A stretch of DNA of 64,000 bases. Source: Pectinophora gossypiella. Lineage: Eukaryota > Arthropoda > Insecta > Lepidoptera > Gelechiidae. The position numbers and the translations under genes are program-made. The stretch spans positions 1,240,678 to 1,304,677 of the forward strand of contig NC_065419.1 of the NCBI RefSeq assembly GCF_024362695.1, in the 5' to 3' direction. This document shows, in pieces, positions 1 through 11,700 of the stretch (position 1 is its first letter; every line of letters begins with the position of its first letter). Under the pieces are notes generated by a model. The model made no database searches. It was not told the origin of the DNA and saw only the letters and a program-made list of their open reading frames with translations.

Positions 1-16
1 TTTTAACATATACCTA

Positions 17-245
17 TACAGGCTGTTAGTGACATCGTAACGAATACTGAGGGGGGTGATTCAGACCATGATTCAGTTCATGTCAAGTGGAATTTTCCGT
101 CGCAAAATTCATGATATTTTTGTGTTGATTTACATTTCTTTCTACTCCACGTATGATACCTTTGATGACGGAAAATTCCACTTGATATTAACTCAAAAAA
201 ACGAGCTGAATCATTCCCCTCAGTATTTATTATGGTGCACTCTCC
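17..245. repeat. MITE1 foldback element, near complete
   Basis: The two halves are inverted copies: the left begins CAGGCTGTTAGTGACATCGT and the right half repeats the reverse complement of TCAAGTGGAATTTTCCGTC. Seven other copies occur in the window. TIRs starting CAGGGTGTTAG next to TA suggest a non-autonomous Tc1/mariner-type element (inference). There is no coding capacity. Confidence 0.75.
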
Positions 246-593
246 ATTTTGTTTGATTTTTTTTGTCGCTGACTAAGTTGGGTGAGTTAACATTTATCAA
301 TAAAGAACTTTTAAAAAGAATACTTTCAAGTTCAGACATGGGCATGCCCATATGAAAGTATGAAATATTTTTTTTAAAAAGGTAAGATCGCAACGGTTCA
401 ATCCGATCCGTGAACCCCTCCAAAATGTACCCATCTACCTCTGAGTCCGCGCGTGGCACAGCCACTAACTAAGCGAATATTCCGAACTTACTAAGTTCAT
501 TAAAAGGTTAATTGATACCTAAGCCCAAGACGGACGGTGAAGCGAAAATAAAAATATTATCATACTTATTACAGAGACATATGTCAGGAAATA

Positions 594-800
594 AACTCAC
601 AGGAAATGCGTTTCGGAGGTATATGACCTAACCTGTATTGGGCTGAGTTTCCCTTTGCGGGTTGGAAGGTTAGAGAGGCAGTTGCTTCTGTAAGTGTCAC
701 GACCTGTCAAATGGGACAAAACTAAAGAGATGACTATCATCCCCGTAGCATTATCCCGATTTTCACACAGTGCCTTGATAAGCAAACTTTTATGACAGTT
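594..800 (+). repeat. SINE-G fragment, headless
   Basis: It carries the body motif of this family (GGAGGTATATGACCTAACCT, then CTGTATTGGGCTG and GCGGGTTGGAAGGT). The tRNA-like head seen in the copy at 62.68 kb is missing. The right end is diverged. Confidence 0.6.
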
Positions 801-828
801 TGGCATGCGACCACGCCAATTTTCTTTT

Positions 829-1050
829 TTTGACGTGACTTATTGTAGATTTGCCGCAGATAGCATTAACTACTTGGCCGGACAAATGGGGAGCGCTGAG
901 GGCTCTCACCCGGTACAAAATTTAAGACAACAGGCCTGAGGGTGCCTAGTTGGGTTCGAACCTCGGCTTAGGGCGTCGTCTCAGAGGAAGAATATTTGAA
1001 AGAATTAATCGACCTTAAAGTCTTGATAGCGATAAGCGCTGAATGAGGGA
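829..1050 (-). repeat. Rep-D copy, 5'-truncated
   Basis: It shares TTGCCGCAGATAGCATTAAC, CTACTTGGCCGGACAAATGG and CGATAAGCGCTGAATGAGGG with the copies at 2.2, 22.7 and 31.7 kb. The T-run at its left is the poly-A tail of the element read on the minus strand. Confidence 0.7.
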
Positions 1051-2020
1051 GCTAGATATCATTAGAGCTAAGTATATTTCTAGGAAGGATTTCAGAGAAA
1101 TATACTTATTTTCTCGTTTCATACTTTTAAGAGCGTGATTTTTCCGTAGTCGGGTTTTAGTTTTTAAACTTTTATTTTTTTGTCCTCAGTTTATGTCCTC
1201 TAGAGGGCGCCACATTGAATTTAGCGTGACGTCAAATAGCCTATAACCACCGGACAATCAAAATGCTTCTAGTGACACCTCATTTGTAAAATTCTGACAG
1301 GCGGTTTAGAAGTTAGGTTTTCTTTTTTTTTTACTTATGCCCCTGCCGCACAAGATAGGCAGGGTCTTTATGTAGGCTACATACATATCTTATTATCTAT
1401 TCTATTGTCTATTCTGCCCGCAATAGGGCCCTACACTACACTACACTTCCATTCCGAGTCTCTATTATCATACCAGTTCTCGCATTTATGCCTCTCGCAC
1501 TTTTATCCATCACCTTTCATTCCGTCATTCCTACGTCCCTAGTCTACTTTTTATTATTATAATTAGGATGTCGGTACACGGGCCTTTTTTATTTTTATTA
1601 AACACACAGATTTACTTTATTTTAAAGTTACAACATTATAAAATTTACAGTGGCTTAATTCTAACAATTTGCTTATATATATACGTTACATCTTAGGTCT
1701 ATTTCTTATATCTAAACCTAAAAAAGAAGTTAGGTTGGAACAGACGTGCTTACACACATACATACATAGCAGTCAGACATATAGAGTTAACCCTTCTTTT
1801 TGCTTCGCCGCAGTCGGGTAAAAGTAAATGGTATATCCACAGTATGTGACCCGTGTAACTGTATTGTGACTTCGTCTGAGTGGATATTTGGCAGACAAAT
1901 AAAAAGGTTATAAAAGAACCCTTATCATCTAGATTCTAGACAGAAACACATTAATCCCAGCGGTCCCGACCTTTTCAATCGTGACACTTTTGGTAAGGAT
2001 GAAATACTTCTATCACATAC
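1051..2020. other. AT-rich stretch, nothing recognised
   Basis: There is no long open frame and no repeat family I could match elsewhere in the window. T-rich runs and short polypyrimidine stretches are present. Confidence 0.4.
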
Positions 2021-2022
2021 TT

Positions 2023-2115
2023 AGATAAACTCACACCCGTAATCCCTAAAGGGGTAGGCAGAGCAATAATCAAAGACAACTTGCAGCGAGTTACAATGAA
2101 GTCATATCAAACAAT
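2023..2115 (+). repeat. Rep-H 5' fragment
   Basis: It contains the start of Rep-H (AAACTCACACCCGTAATCCC, then GGGGTAGGCAGAGC and ACAACTTGCAGC), matching the longer copies at 21.4 and 41.1 kb. It breaks off after about 90 bp. Confidence 0.65.
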
Positions 2116-2157
2116 ACGTATACTATATCAAAATTGGGTTCCCAAACTAAAAACCCA

Positions 2158-2590
2158 CACCTCACTGAGCTTTCTGTTAGACCAACGTGATAGGTGGTGC
2201 GTCAATAACGGTCGTTTTGTTTTTTTTTAACGTGACTTATCGTGGATTTGCCGCAGATGGCATTAACTACTTGGCCGGACTAATGGGGAGCGCTGAAGGC
2301 TCTCACCCGGTACAACGTTTAAGACAACAGCCTGAGGGTGCCCAGTTGGGCGCGAACCTCGGCTCAGGGCATCGTGTGAGAGGAAAAATATTTGAAAGAA
2401 TTAATCGACCCTAGTGGGTCGATAGCGATAAGCGCTGAATGAGGGATATCGTCGACCACGCCGGCGGGGTCGGTATCGGGGTCTATAACGGTCGATCGAG
2501 CTAACTGTGTTAGTGAAAACTGCACTTAAAATAAATTAATAACTCATTGGTGCAAGTCCGGTACTGATATTCGAACCTAAAACCTACCCA
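2158..2590 (-). repeat. SINE-E copy split by a Rep-D insertion
   Basis: On the plus strand the left part carries GAGCTTTCTGTTAGACCAAC and the right part carries AACTGTGTTAGTGAAAACTG, then CATTGGTGCAAGTCCGGTAC. Both parts are contiguous in other SINE-E copies (for example 23247-23430 and 32625-32868). The Rep-D copy at 2215-2484 separates them. Confidence 0.75.
2215..2484 (-). mobile_element. Rep-D retroelement with 10-bp TSD
   Basis: This is a 270-bp insertion flanked by ATAACGGTCG at 2205-2214 and 2485-2494. Read on the minus strand it begins near GACCCCGATACCGACCCCGC and ends in a poly-A stretch, so it moved by retrotransposition. I see no open frame. It may be a SINE or the 5'-truncated end of a LINE. 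The head is not clearly tRNA-like, although GGTTCGCGCCC resembles a B box. Confidence 0.75.
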
Positions 2591-3387
2591 ACTAGGGAAT
2601 ATTCTCAATGATACTCCAGATATGAATAGATTTACAGACAGGCACACAGTTTATAAATCAGTCAATTTCCAAAGAAAAAACTAAAATAAAGGCTGTCGAT
2701 TCCCATCTCCCCATCCCCCATAGCACAGAGCACGGAACACAATAACGCTCAACTGTTATAGAGGCGAAAGTCGTAATGATTGCATGGAGCCAACAACTTT
2801 TTTTTTTACTATTTTAAGTAATTTATCACAATTTACACATAACATATTTGGTTCGCGATTAGTAGATATGGATGTAATTTTGTCCGAAATGAAGTATATT
2901 CTATTTTATTTATTAGGTGTCCCGTAGACTTTTCGATGCCACATGCATTCTTGAAACGTGGAAAACAATTGGATTAGTAAATTACCTAAAAAATATGACA
3001 AATACAATATTTGACATCTAATATAGGAGATCCATTCCTGCTGACACACCGTTTTTACAAGAGATTTATTTATTATTATAAATACGACGTGTCTAATGGA
3101 GGCCACGCGAAGCTAGATTCCGTGCTCTGTGGCATCCCCGTACAGTACGAAATAAAAGTGCACAGACAATAAAAATGTTTCGGTTCGAGCGTTCGCCCGC
3201 AAAAACGCAAGTTCCGTGCGTATTTACGACGTAAACTAGAGTCCGTGCGGTTATTGGTTCGTATCCCGTATGGCTATAGACATAGGTTTGCATTTCGGAT
3301 ACAACTGGGATAAGAATGAAATTGCTCATACGCTACTTTTTCTCATTTTGTTTAAAATCATTAAGCTTTTAAAAGGACAATGGCCCC
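2591..3387. other. No recognised feature
   Basis: Short open frames on both strands look random. No family resemblance was seen to other parts of the window. Confidence 0.35.
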
Positions 3388-3757
3388 GATTCCTGCATAC
3401 ACCTCCTAATTATACTTTAAGTTATACCTGTCATTTTCTTATCCACCGAAAAGGAAAGGGACGGATGATTGCCAGCTCTTAATTTTAGGAAGAATGATTA
3501 AACGAATGAATATAACCCGGGCGAATCAAAAATGTATCTCGCTGGTATGCAAACCGTTTGACGTGTGGTGTCAACATAATTCTGTCGGGTTATTGGCCAA
3601 TGTGAAATTTTTAGACGGTTGTTTTAGATTTGTGCTTAAAATTGACGTGTGTTCCTTAAATTTTATGCTTGTCGATCACCTGTCCCTTTCCTTTTCGGTG
3701 GATTAGAAAATGACAGATATAACTTAAAATAAAATTAGATGGTGTTTACAGGAATTA
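3388..3757. repeat. MITE3 foldback element
   Basis: Inverted arms of roughly 65 bp: the left reads CACCTCCTAATTATACTTTA and continues to CCACCGAAAAGGAAAGGGAC; the right mirrors it from CCCTTTCCTTTTCGGTGG to GGTGTTTACAGGAATTAGC. The interior carries ACCCGGGCGAATCAAA. A second copy lies at 6860-7212 and a partial one at 50.05 kb. Two short open frames inside it are artefacts of the repeat. Confidence 0.75.
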
Positions 3758-4032
3758 GCACCATTGACTCAATATAACGTTTGGATTCATCTATCTGTGT
3801 TAACATTGAAGTCCTTCGTTCTCGAATTTCGGAGTGGAAATGTTCAACTATCTCAACTTCCCATAGGACATCATCAATTTCCATCAGTTGAGATAGCTGT
3901 CAGTCGCAAACGCATTCGGAATAAGCAATAATGGAACTCTTCTTTATAAACATAACTTAAAGAGAATTCGACCGACTGATGGGTTATCATGGGTTCTACT
4001 TCATCGATTAAGGGAGATACTGCAACAGATAT

Positions 4033-4140
4033 TACATGGTGTTAGTGACATCCGTAACAAATACTGAGGGGTATGATTCAGACCATGATTCTGAGTTAAT
4101 TTTAATTGGAATTTTCCGTCGCAAAATTCCTAATTTTTGT
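4033..4140. repeat. MITE1 left half
   Basis: GGTGTTAGTGACATCCGTAA and CCATGATTCTGAGTTAAT match the left arm of MITE1. The right arm is missing, so the element is broken. Confidence 0.7.
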
Positions 4141-4671
4141 TTGTGTTTTTTTTTTAATTATTTTCAATTTTATACTGTATATAGTTTTTTTATTGTGAAA
4201 ACAAATTATAAATAAATTTGCTTAAAAATCTACCAGTAGCACGCCACATTATTCTAGAAACTGTCAGCACAGAACAGAACGTAGACCAGGTACCTACGGA
4301 TTGGTGGAGAAATGTTCAGACCCAAATCAATTTAAAAACTTACTTTACAAACAACAGTAAATAAAAGCAAATTGGCAAAGCAATTCGATCAGATTCGGAA
4401 GTTTAGGACACCTATAAACTCTTTACCGTCCCTTTCAGGGCCGAAATAAAACCACAAAGTCTAAAACTGGAAGCGGAAAGAAATAAAACACTCGTAGAAG
4501 AGAAAAATAAAGTGACATTGCGCGGATAACGTTTTAGACTCAAATTGGAATGCTAATGACAGAAACTGGATGAATGGAAAAGGTTTTCTAACATATAGTG
4601 CGTCTACTAAAAACGCTAAAACGGGGATAAACTCATTACGCTTTTTGAATTGGTAGACTATTGGTAGAGAT

Positions 4672-4830
4672 GATACGTGCTTCGAAAGGCACGTTAAGCC
4701 GTTGGTCCCCGTTATTACTTACCGATGTAAGTAAGTAGACGTTACATGAGTCATGTCAGGGGGCTTTGGCGTCTCAATAGTAACCCTGATACCAGTGCCT
4801 CTCACCCCACACGAGAGAAGAAGAATTGGT
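4672..4830 (+). repeat. SINE-B 3' part
   Basis: The shared core (TGCTTCGAAAGGCACGTTAA), the SINE-B body (TTACATGAGTCATGTCAGG) and the end (CCCACACGAGAGAAGAAGAA) are present. The tRNA head is absent, so the copy is 5'-truncated. Confidence 0.8.
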
Positions 4831-5440
4831 AGACTTGGTCAAAGTTAAAATGATATTGTAGCAATCGAAGCTAGTCTAAAACCAAACGCAAAATTCATTT
4901 TTCGTTTGTAAATTTACGAATGTTAATTAAGAATTACATAAAAATGAGTACGATGTTTGACCACGTTTATTAATGACGTCACCATTTTGTTTAGGATTTA
5001 TCTGTGAGAAAGATTTTAGTACGATTGATAGACCTTGAACTTTAAATACATCTTAAAACACTAAGAATAAGCAACAAACCAACGACCACATCATTCACAC
5101 AATCAAAACTCAAAACAATAGGCAGTTTGAGAGCAAATATCTTGAACAAATGAAAAGTACTCGTAACTACATATATAAGTTCATTATACGTTTGTCTGTC
5201 TGTTCCCACGAGAGTCAAGAGCGAACCAAGCATGTTGACGCTTGCTCTAATCTGACGGACGACGTTTGCAAGACGGTGACAATAATAAAATGACCACCAT
5301 CTTTTTTTTTGGGAGCTATGCAGCCATTATTTCATGCACTGTATCACTGTTCCATACTCCACATTAATATAACAAATGCGAAAGTAACTCTATTTGTCTA
5401 CATCACGATTTAACCACTTAAACCAATTTAGATAAAATAA
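4831..5440. other. No recognised feature
   Basis: Unique-looking AT-rich DNA with no long frame. It ends at the TSD of the SINE-A copy. Confidence 0.35.
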
Positions 5441-5454
5441 TGTGCATCAGTTCA

Positions 5455-5753
5455 GTTCGAGGAACTCGGTGGCGCAGCGGTAAACGCGCTCGGTCTGCGA
5501 TTGTTGAAGTTAAGCAACTTTCGCAAAGGCCGGTCATAGGATGGGTGACCACAAAAAAAAAGTTTTCATCTCGAGCTCCTCCGTGCTTCGGAAGGCACGT
5601 TAAGCCGTTGGTCCCGGCTGCATTAGCAGTCGTTAATAACCACCAATCCGCACTGGGCCCGCGTGGTGGTTTAAGGCCCGATCTCCCTATCCATCCATAG
5701 GGCAGGCCCGTGCCCCAGCAGTGGGGACGTTAATGGGCTGATGATGATGATGA
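5455..5753 (+). mobile_element. SINE-A, full length with TSD
   Basis: It starts near GAGGAACTCGGTGGCGCAGC, a tRNA A-box-like stretch. It continues with GAAGTTAAGCAAC and GGATGGGTGACCAC, which match the internal promoter region of 5S rRNA. The core TGCTTCGGAAGGCACGTTAA follows, then the tail CCCAGCAGTGGGGACG and GGGCTGATGATGATG. The 14-bp direct repeat TGTGCATCAGTTCA at 5441-5454 and 5754-5767 is the TSD. It encodes no protein, so it depends on a LINE reverse transcriptase. Confidence 0.9.
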
Positions 5754-5824
5754 TGTGCATCAGTTCATGTACATTCTGTAATTAAACACTCTTTTATGGA
5801 CGTCTTAAATATTAAAAACTTACA

Positions 5825-5985
5825 CCAATGAGTTATTTATTTATCTAAAGTGCAGGTGGTTCGACCATTATAGACGCCGAAACGGCTAACCACTCAGCTC
5901 GGTGAGGTATGGATAATTAGTTCATCTTGCGGTAGATGTGCCTCTGAATACCCAAACTGTGATACAGTTGTGAGCTTATGATATA
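5825..5985 (+). repeat. SINE-E body
   Basis: CCAATGAGTTATTTATTTATC, TTCGACCATTATAGACGCCG, CTCAGCTCGGTGAGGT and TTCATCTTGCGGTAGATGTG match the SINE-E body. The head is missing and the middle is shortened. Confidence 0.7.
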
Positions 5986-6389
5986 ATATGTTATGCAGTT
6001 TTCAAATTCTCAATGTACGTCGTTCAAATTGTAGGTGTTCCTCTGCCAACCCTACTAATAACCTGTTGACAATTGCAACATAAAAATACCTTTTAAAAAA
6101 AAAGGTTATAAAAAATATTCATTCTTTACTATTTTTAAATTAATTTTGTATTCATCGATCTTCTCTTATTGTCGGACGTGTTTGTAACCTTTATAATTTC
6201 TATTAAAACCGAATTATATACGAAGTGGCAAAACAATCAGCGTTTCCTTTAATACAGTTTGCGAGTGGTGAAATAATCATTCCACACACATTTTAACATA
6301 ACCTTCGCCTTATACATCGCTTTCCGAATTGATGAAAAGCTGATTTCCAAACAGCTTTTACCATGACTGTACTATATAAAAAAAGTCGC

Positions 6390-6475
6390 GCGACGTTAAG
6401 CCACTCGCCGTAAAGAGGCTAACCGTAGCGGGAATCACCGTTCGGGGAGTCGCTGTCAACGCAATAATTCAAACC
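6390..6475. repeat. MITE6 internal fragment
   Basis: CCACTCGCCGTAAAGAGGCT and GGGAGTCGCTGTCAACGC correspond to 19180-19240 inside the complete MITE6 at 19.0-19.5 kb. The terminal arms are absent. Confidence 0.6.
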
Positions 6476-6859
6476 TATTATCCTTCTTCCTGTAATGACT
6501 GAAATGTAACCCTCTGACATACCTATATACAAAGCTTAGATGTACGAATCCAACTCAATCAAAGCCATTCCTCAAACAAACTAATTCTAAAATATTACAA
6601 AAGAATTACTAAACCGTTTTCGATGTTATTAGCGCGAGTTCCGCGCAGGGATTTAGGGCTGAACCTTAGGATTACCCTGATTGGAAGATTTGCAGTAATC
6701 TCCTACTTTATTACGCCGATTTATTGTTTTCAGGAACGATTACACGAGGAAAATATACATCCTACCATTGGTTGCGTTTCTGATCAAGAAATATTTACTT
6801 CTTATTAAAATGCGTATTTTGTACTTGTGTTAGTAGGTAAGATTTTTCTACAATGGCTC

Positions 6860-7212
6860 TGCTTCCTGCAGACACCTCCTAATTTTATTTTAAGTTACAC
6901 CTGTCATTTTCTTAAATATCCGTTCAAAAATAAAACAAAAATAAAAAGAACGAGTGAATGAAATAACCCGGGCGAATCAAATAGGCATCTCGCTGATATG
7001 TCACCCGTTTGACCCGTCAACTTTATTCTGTCGGGTTATTGCCCGATGTAAAATTTGTAGAGGGTTTTACATTTCTGCTTAAAATTGACGTGTGTTTCAT
7101 AAATGTTATGCCTGTCGATTACCCGTCCTTTTCTTTTTTGTCGGATAAGAAAATGCCAGGTGTAACATAAAATAAAATTAGATGGTTTGTAGTGGAATCT
7201 GCACCTATATTT
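6860..7212. repeat. MITE3 foldback element
   Basis: Second copy of the element at 3.4 kb. It has the same inverted ends (CACCTCCTAATTTTATTTTA on the left, its complement near 7170 on the right) and interior (ACCCGGGCGAATCAAA). It is diverged by substitutions and small gaps. Confidence 0.75.
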
Positions 7213-7244
7213 CCTTATTCGAGTAGTATTTCATTAGGGTATGT

Positions 7245-7340
7245 GTAGTAGCTCGGTGAGGTTTGAATACTTAGTTCATCTTGCGATGGATATACCTTTG
7301 ACTACCCCTATTGGGACATTGTCGCGAGCTTATGTTATCT
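7245..7340 (+). repeat. SINE-E 3' fragment
   Basis: AGCTCGGTGAGGTTTGAATA, TTCATCTTGCGATGGATATA and CGCGAGCTTATGTTAT match the 3' part of SINE-E. Confidence 0.65.
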
Positions 7341-7656
7341 GTAGTTACATAAAGATTTAATATTTTTAATTTGTAGTTTATTCAATGTAGTTTATAAAGA
7401 TTTAATATTGTACTTAAATTATAACTTTATTCTCATAAGGACAGATTCTCAAAAGACTATAAGGAGTTAGTTAAGTCTCTTTTGTAATTGTTTCCTTTTG
7501 GTTAATTTAATGTAATAAAGTACATTTGAATATTATAGTTCCTTAATGCATACAACCATCCAGTGCATCAAACGGCTTCTAATAGTAACTGTTGTCACTG
7601 CTGACTACTGTGCTCATCACTTGGGAGACATATCAGTATGGATATTTTATAGGTTA

Positions 7657-7726
7657 CTCTGGTCCTGTGCGTCATTGGTTTGCTTCTCAAACGGAGAACA
7701 CAGGTTCGATCCCCGGTACTTAATTT
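7657..7726 (+). repeat. tRNA-like SINE head (SINE-E type)
   Basis: GCTTCTCAAACGGAGAAC followed by a B-box-like GGTTCGATCCC resembles the head of the SINE-E copy at 32.63 kb. No acceptor stem pairing is evident, so this is not called as a tRNA gene. Confidence 0.45.
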
Positions 7727-7766
7727 GGTGTAGATAGCAATGTGACTAAACTACACGAATACTACT

Positions 7767-7845
7767 ACCTGGATCTTATATTTTTTTCAAGGTATTTAAT
7801 TTATTCCTAAATGTATATACGTAGTTTTAATTTAATTCTATTAAT
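7767..7845. repeat. Left arm of inverted repeat around the LTR element
   Basis: ACCTGGATCTTATATT and about 65 bp more match the reverse complement of 13150-13227, at roughly three quarters identity by eye. The arms lie outside the LTRs. They may be ends of an older host element or two independent copies of one repeat. Confidence 0.6.
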
Positions 7846-7907
7846 AATAACGAACTTGTTACACAAAAATTACGATAATATAAAAATATAATAATAAAAA
7901 TAGAATT

Positions 7908-8010
7908 TGTCGAGTATGTAGGTATGTATTAAAACACCAGTGCTAGGATGACGACTGATTTATTCCACACAAGTAACTACCGACAATCATATTATTTACA
8001 AATACCCACA
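7908..8010 (-). repeat. 3' LTR (103 bp)
   Basis: Direct copy of 13038-13140 with no differences seen. On the minus strand it begins TGTGGGTATT and ends TACTCGACA, the usual TG...CA ends. The polypurine tract abuts its start. Confidence 0.92.
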
Positions 8011-8022
8011 ACCCCCTTTATA
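8011..8022 (-). promoter_or_regulatory. Polypurine tract for plus-strand priming
   Basis: The minus strand reads ATAAAGGGGGT directly before the LTR start TGTGGG. Such a purine run at this place primes plus-strand DNA synthesis in LTR elements. Confidence 0.8.
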
Positions 8023-8756
8023 AATTAAAATTAAATTAACAGAGCTTAATGTATAACATGCTTTTTTTTTTTATTGTTGACTTTCCTTTATATAATTTTA
8101 AAGTTTAATTTCAATAAATCATCACAAAATCAATATATTATTAGACCGATAGGTACCTGAAACCTTATACATTTTATAAGGAGGTACATGTATTATATTT
8201 TATAATATTGCATGAATCTGGTTATGAATTTATTCTTTACTGATACTGAAAAAGTATTGTTAAGATACTTTTATAATTAAAGTGTTAAACTTATATCTAG
8301 TTAATCAAATAGTAATCATTCAATGATACTATCGGTATGTTGTTTTTTTTTATGATTCATATTTGTTATATTTAAACAATACATACTACATCTACATAGT
8401 ATATGTAAATTTCATGTAGGATACATAATCTACTTTTTTATCCACTGCTAATTAAGTGATTATAGTTTTATTTTTTATCTGTTCTGTAGATGGCTAATAA
8501 ATAATTACTCTTTGAACAAAATACATTTTAAATTAATTTCCTATATTTAAAAAAAACAACAAATCAACTTCAACTTTAGTGTACATCTTAAAGGTAAGTA
8601 CCTACGTAATTCTTATTTTATATGTATAATATATATCATTTTAATTTGTTCCATTTATTTTGTAAATATATATATATATATATATATTTACTATTTGTTA
8701 CTTACACCTTAATTTATTTCATGTTTCTACTAATAACATTGTTTTCTTTTGCAGAC
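8023..8756 (-). other. 3' noncoding region of the retrotransposon
   Basis: This AT-rich stretch of about 730 bp lies between the Gag-Pol stop and the polypurine tract. It has no open frame of note and no envelope-like gene. A (TA)n run lies at about 8667-8690. On the plus strand AAAGGTAAGTACC (8589) and CTTTTGCAG (8745-8753) look like splice sites antisense to the element. Confidence 0.6.
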
Positions 8757-11700
8757 TCAAAACGCCGAATAGCCCCACCGATCAGGTTGTCTCAGTGTCC
8801 TGCCAGAACGTGAAAATTGAGGTTGAGATACACTTGACAATGGTATATTATTATTATTACTACCGGATGGAGATTGTAAACGACCACCGGTACTGTATGT
8901 TGGTTCCTCATCCGGGACAGTGATATCATCGTATGGCAATACATTATCTCTTTCTGTACAATTTTGTTTATTTATATATTGTCCCCTATCAATATTAAGA
9001 TGTCTACGATTTCGAACTAGTGTTCCACCGTCCACTAGCTTCACCAAATATGAACGTTTTCCGACCAGTCCATTTACTATCGCCCTTACCCACTGCTTAT
9101 TTACTCTGACTCGCACTTGTTGACCTATACTTAGAGGCAGCATATCCATTGCTCCTTTATCATAATATTTCTTCTGTTTTTGCTGGCGATTATCTAAATG
9201 TAATCTTATATTTTTGTAAATTTTAGGTTTTAACATTTTTGGATTACAAGGTATTATAGTTCTCATTTTTCTATTATTCAACAACTCTGCAGGAGAAGGT
9301 ATATCCCTGCTGATAGGTGTATTTTCGTATAACAGCAACGCTAGTCTGAAGTCAGTATTATCATGTTGTGTCTTTTTCATTATATTTTTAATAGTTTGAA
9401 TGGCCCTCTCAACTTGTCCGTTTGATTGCGCGTATCGCGGTGATGACGTAACATGCATAAAGTTCCACTGTTTTGAGAATTGTTTAAAATGTTCAGAACA
9501 ATATTCCGGGCCGTTATCTGACATTACTATGTCTGGAATGCCTTGTCTTGAAAATATGACTTTCATCTGATCAATGACGTCTTCACTACGTAAAGAATGC
9601 AGTTTTACAACTTCGATAAATTTGCTGTAGTAGTCTATTACTATTAAATACTTTTCGCCTTTGTAATGAAAAGTATCTGTACCAACCTTCGACCATGCTC
9701 TGTTTGGTATATCATGTGGAATCATTTTCTCCTTTGCGTTCGCATTTTTAAAAGTTATGCACGCTTGGCACTTACTTATGTAATCTTCTAATTGACTATT
9801 AATATTTGGCCAAAACATGCATTCTCTCACTCGTAACTTACACTTTTCTAAACCCAAATGTCCTACATGTACTTTCTTCAGCATTTCAGAACGCATTGCT
9901 TTTGGAATAACAACTCGACTGCCTCTCCATACTAAGCCATATGATTTAGTTAGCTCATCTTTATATGACCAATAGGCAGTCACCTCATCTGGTAATAAAT
10001 TTTTATGTTCGGGCCATCCCTTATCTATGTATGTTATAACCATCTGAAGTTGATTATCATTCTGCGTACACTTTTGTAAATGTACAAAGTGTGTATCAGT
10101 GAGAGGATTGCACGTAGTAACAGCACACACTTGCGCCAGCGCATCGAAGTGATCACGCGTCTCGGGATCGCGATAACAAACCGGTTCCGGGGCCCTTGAT
10201 AGCGCGTCCGCAATAAACAAATACTTGCCCGGCTTGTATACTAATTTAAATGAGTAAAGCTGTAATCGTAATAGCATCCTTTGTAATCTAGCTGGTGCAC
10301 AGGCTATAGGTTTACTAATAATATTTATTAGTGGTTTATGATCTGTTTCTATGATGACATCTGATTTGCCATAAATGTAAGAATAAAACTTTTCGCATGC
10401 GAATACACAGGCCAATAACTCCTTTTCTATTTGCGCGTAGTTTTGTTCTGCATTTGTCAGTGACCTTGACGCGTAGCTGACGGGTAAATTATCCTGCAGT
10501 AAACATGCACCCAATCCATTTTTACTGGCATCGACCGACAGTACTACCGGTTTTTCTACAACATAATATTGTAATACTGGTACTGTTGTAAGACATTTTT
10601 GTAAATTTTCGAATGATTTCTGATGGTCTGCTGTCCAATGCCATTCTACGTCCTTTTTTATTAAGTCTCTTAATGTGTGCGTTTTCTCTGCTAAATTAGG
10701 CACAAACCTACCAACATAATTAACAAGACCTAGGAATCTTTCTAATTCTTTGCTGGATTCTGGAACCTTCATATTTTTTATAGCTGATGTGTGTGACTCA
10801 TCTGGATAAATCCCATTCTGTGTAATTTTATGACCAAGGTACTTAATTTCTTTTAATGCAAACTTGCATTTTTCTTTATTTAATTTCAAATTTTTTGTTC
10901 TACATCGGTCCAAAACTTTTTTTAGTCTGTAATCATGTTCCTGTTTTGTTTTCCCATACACCAACAAGTCATCTACAAACAAACATACTCCTTCCAAATC
11001 ATCGAAATGCTCATACATTTTTTTATGAAACACTTCTGAGGCTGATTTTATACCATATGGCAAACGTAAAAATTTATACCTTCCAAACGCAGTGTTGAAA
11101 GTACACAAGTTAGTGCTGTCGGTGTGTAATTTTAGTTGCCAGAAACCATTTTTTGCATCCAATGTACTAAAATATTTGGATCCTGCCAGATTAGCAGTAA
11201 TTTCATCTATTGTTGGCAAATGAAAATGTTCTCGCTTTATAGCTTTGTTTAGATCTTTCGGATCTAAACAAATTCTTAGATCCCCATTTGGCTTTCGTAC
11301 CACCGTCATGCTATTCACCCAGTCGCTCGGCCCTTCCACTTTCGAAATAATCCCCTGCTTCTCCATATCTTGTAACTTTTTGTTTAAGCTGTCTTTAATA
11401 GCCAATGGTAATTTTCGTGGCGCATGTACTACAGGACGAACTGTTTCGTCAAGTCCAATCTTATATTCACCTGGCAAACAACCTACACCTTCAAAAATAT
11501 CCGCATACTCTTTTAATATTTTCTTTTTATTTTCACTGTTTTCTATTTCACTTTTTACTGCCAACGTTAATTTAATTAAATTTAGTTCTTGACAGGAATG
11601 ACATCCCAATATTGGAGGAGAAGTCACATCTGCTATGATAAAATCCAAAATGTAATCTAAGTCTTTATATTTTATTTTTAAATTGCATTTACCAATAACT

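Noticed and set aside
3270..3706. Two adjacent 70-codon frames
   Set aside because: They lie largely inside the inverted repeat MITE3 and are not conserved in its second copy.
5505..5560. 5S rRNA gene
   Set aside because: Only the internal part resembles 5S and it recurs inside every SINE-A copy; the 5' and 3' ends of 5S are absent.
5730..5753. CRISPR-like regular short repeats
   Set aside because: GATGATGATG blocks are SINE and LINE tails; no repeat-spacer pattern exists, and the DNA is eukaryotic.
8622..8813. Small plus-strand gene overlapping the retrotransposon end
   Set aside because: Frame of 63 codons over AT-rich noncoding DNA and the antisense of Gag-Pol; no domain.
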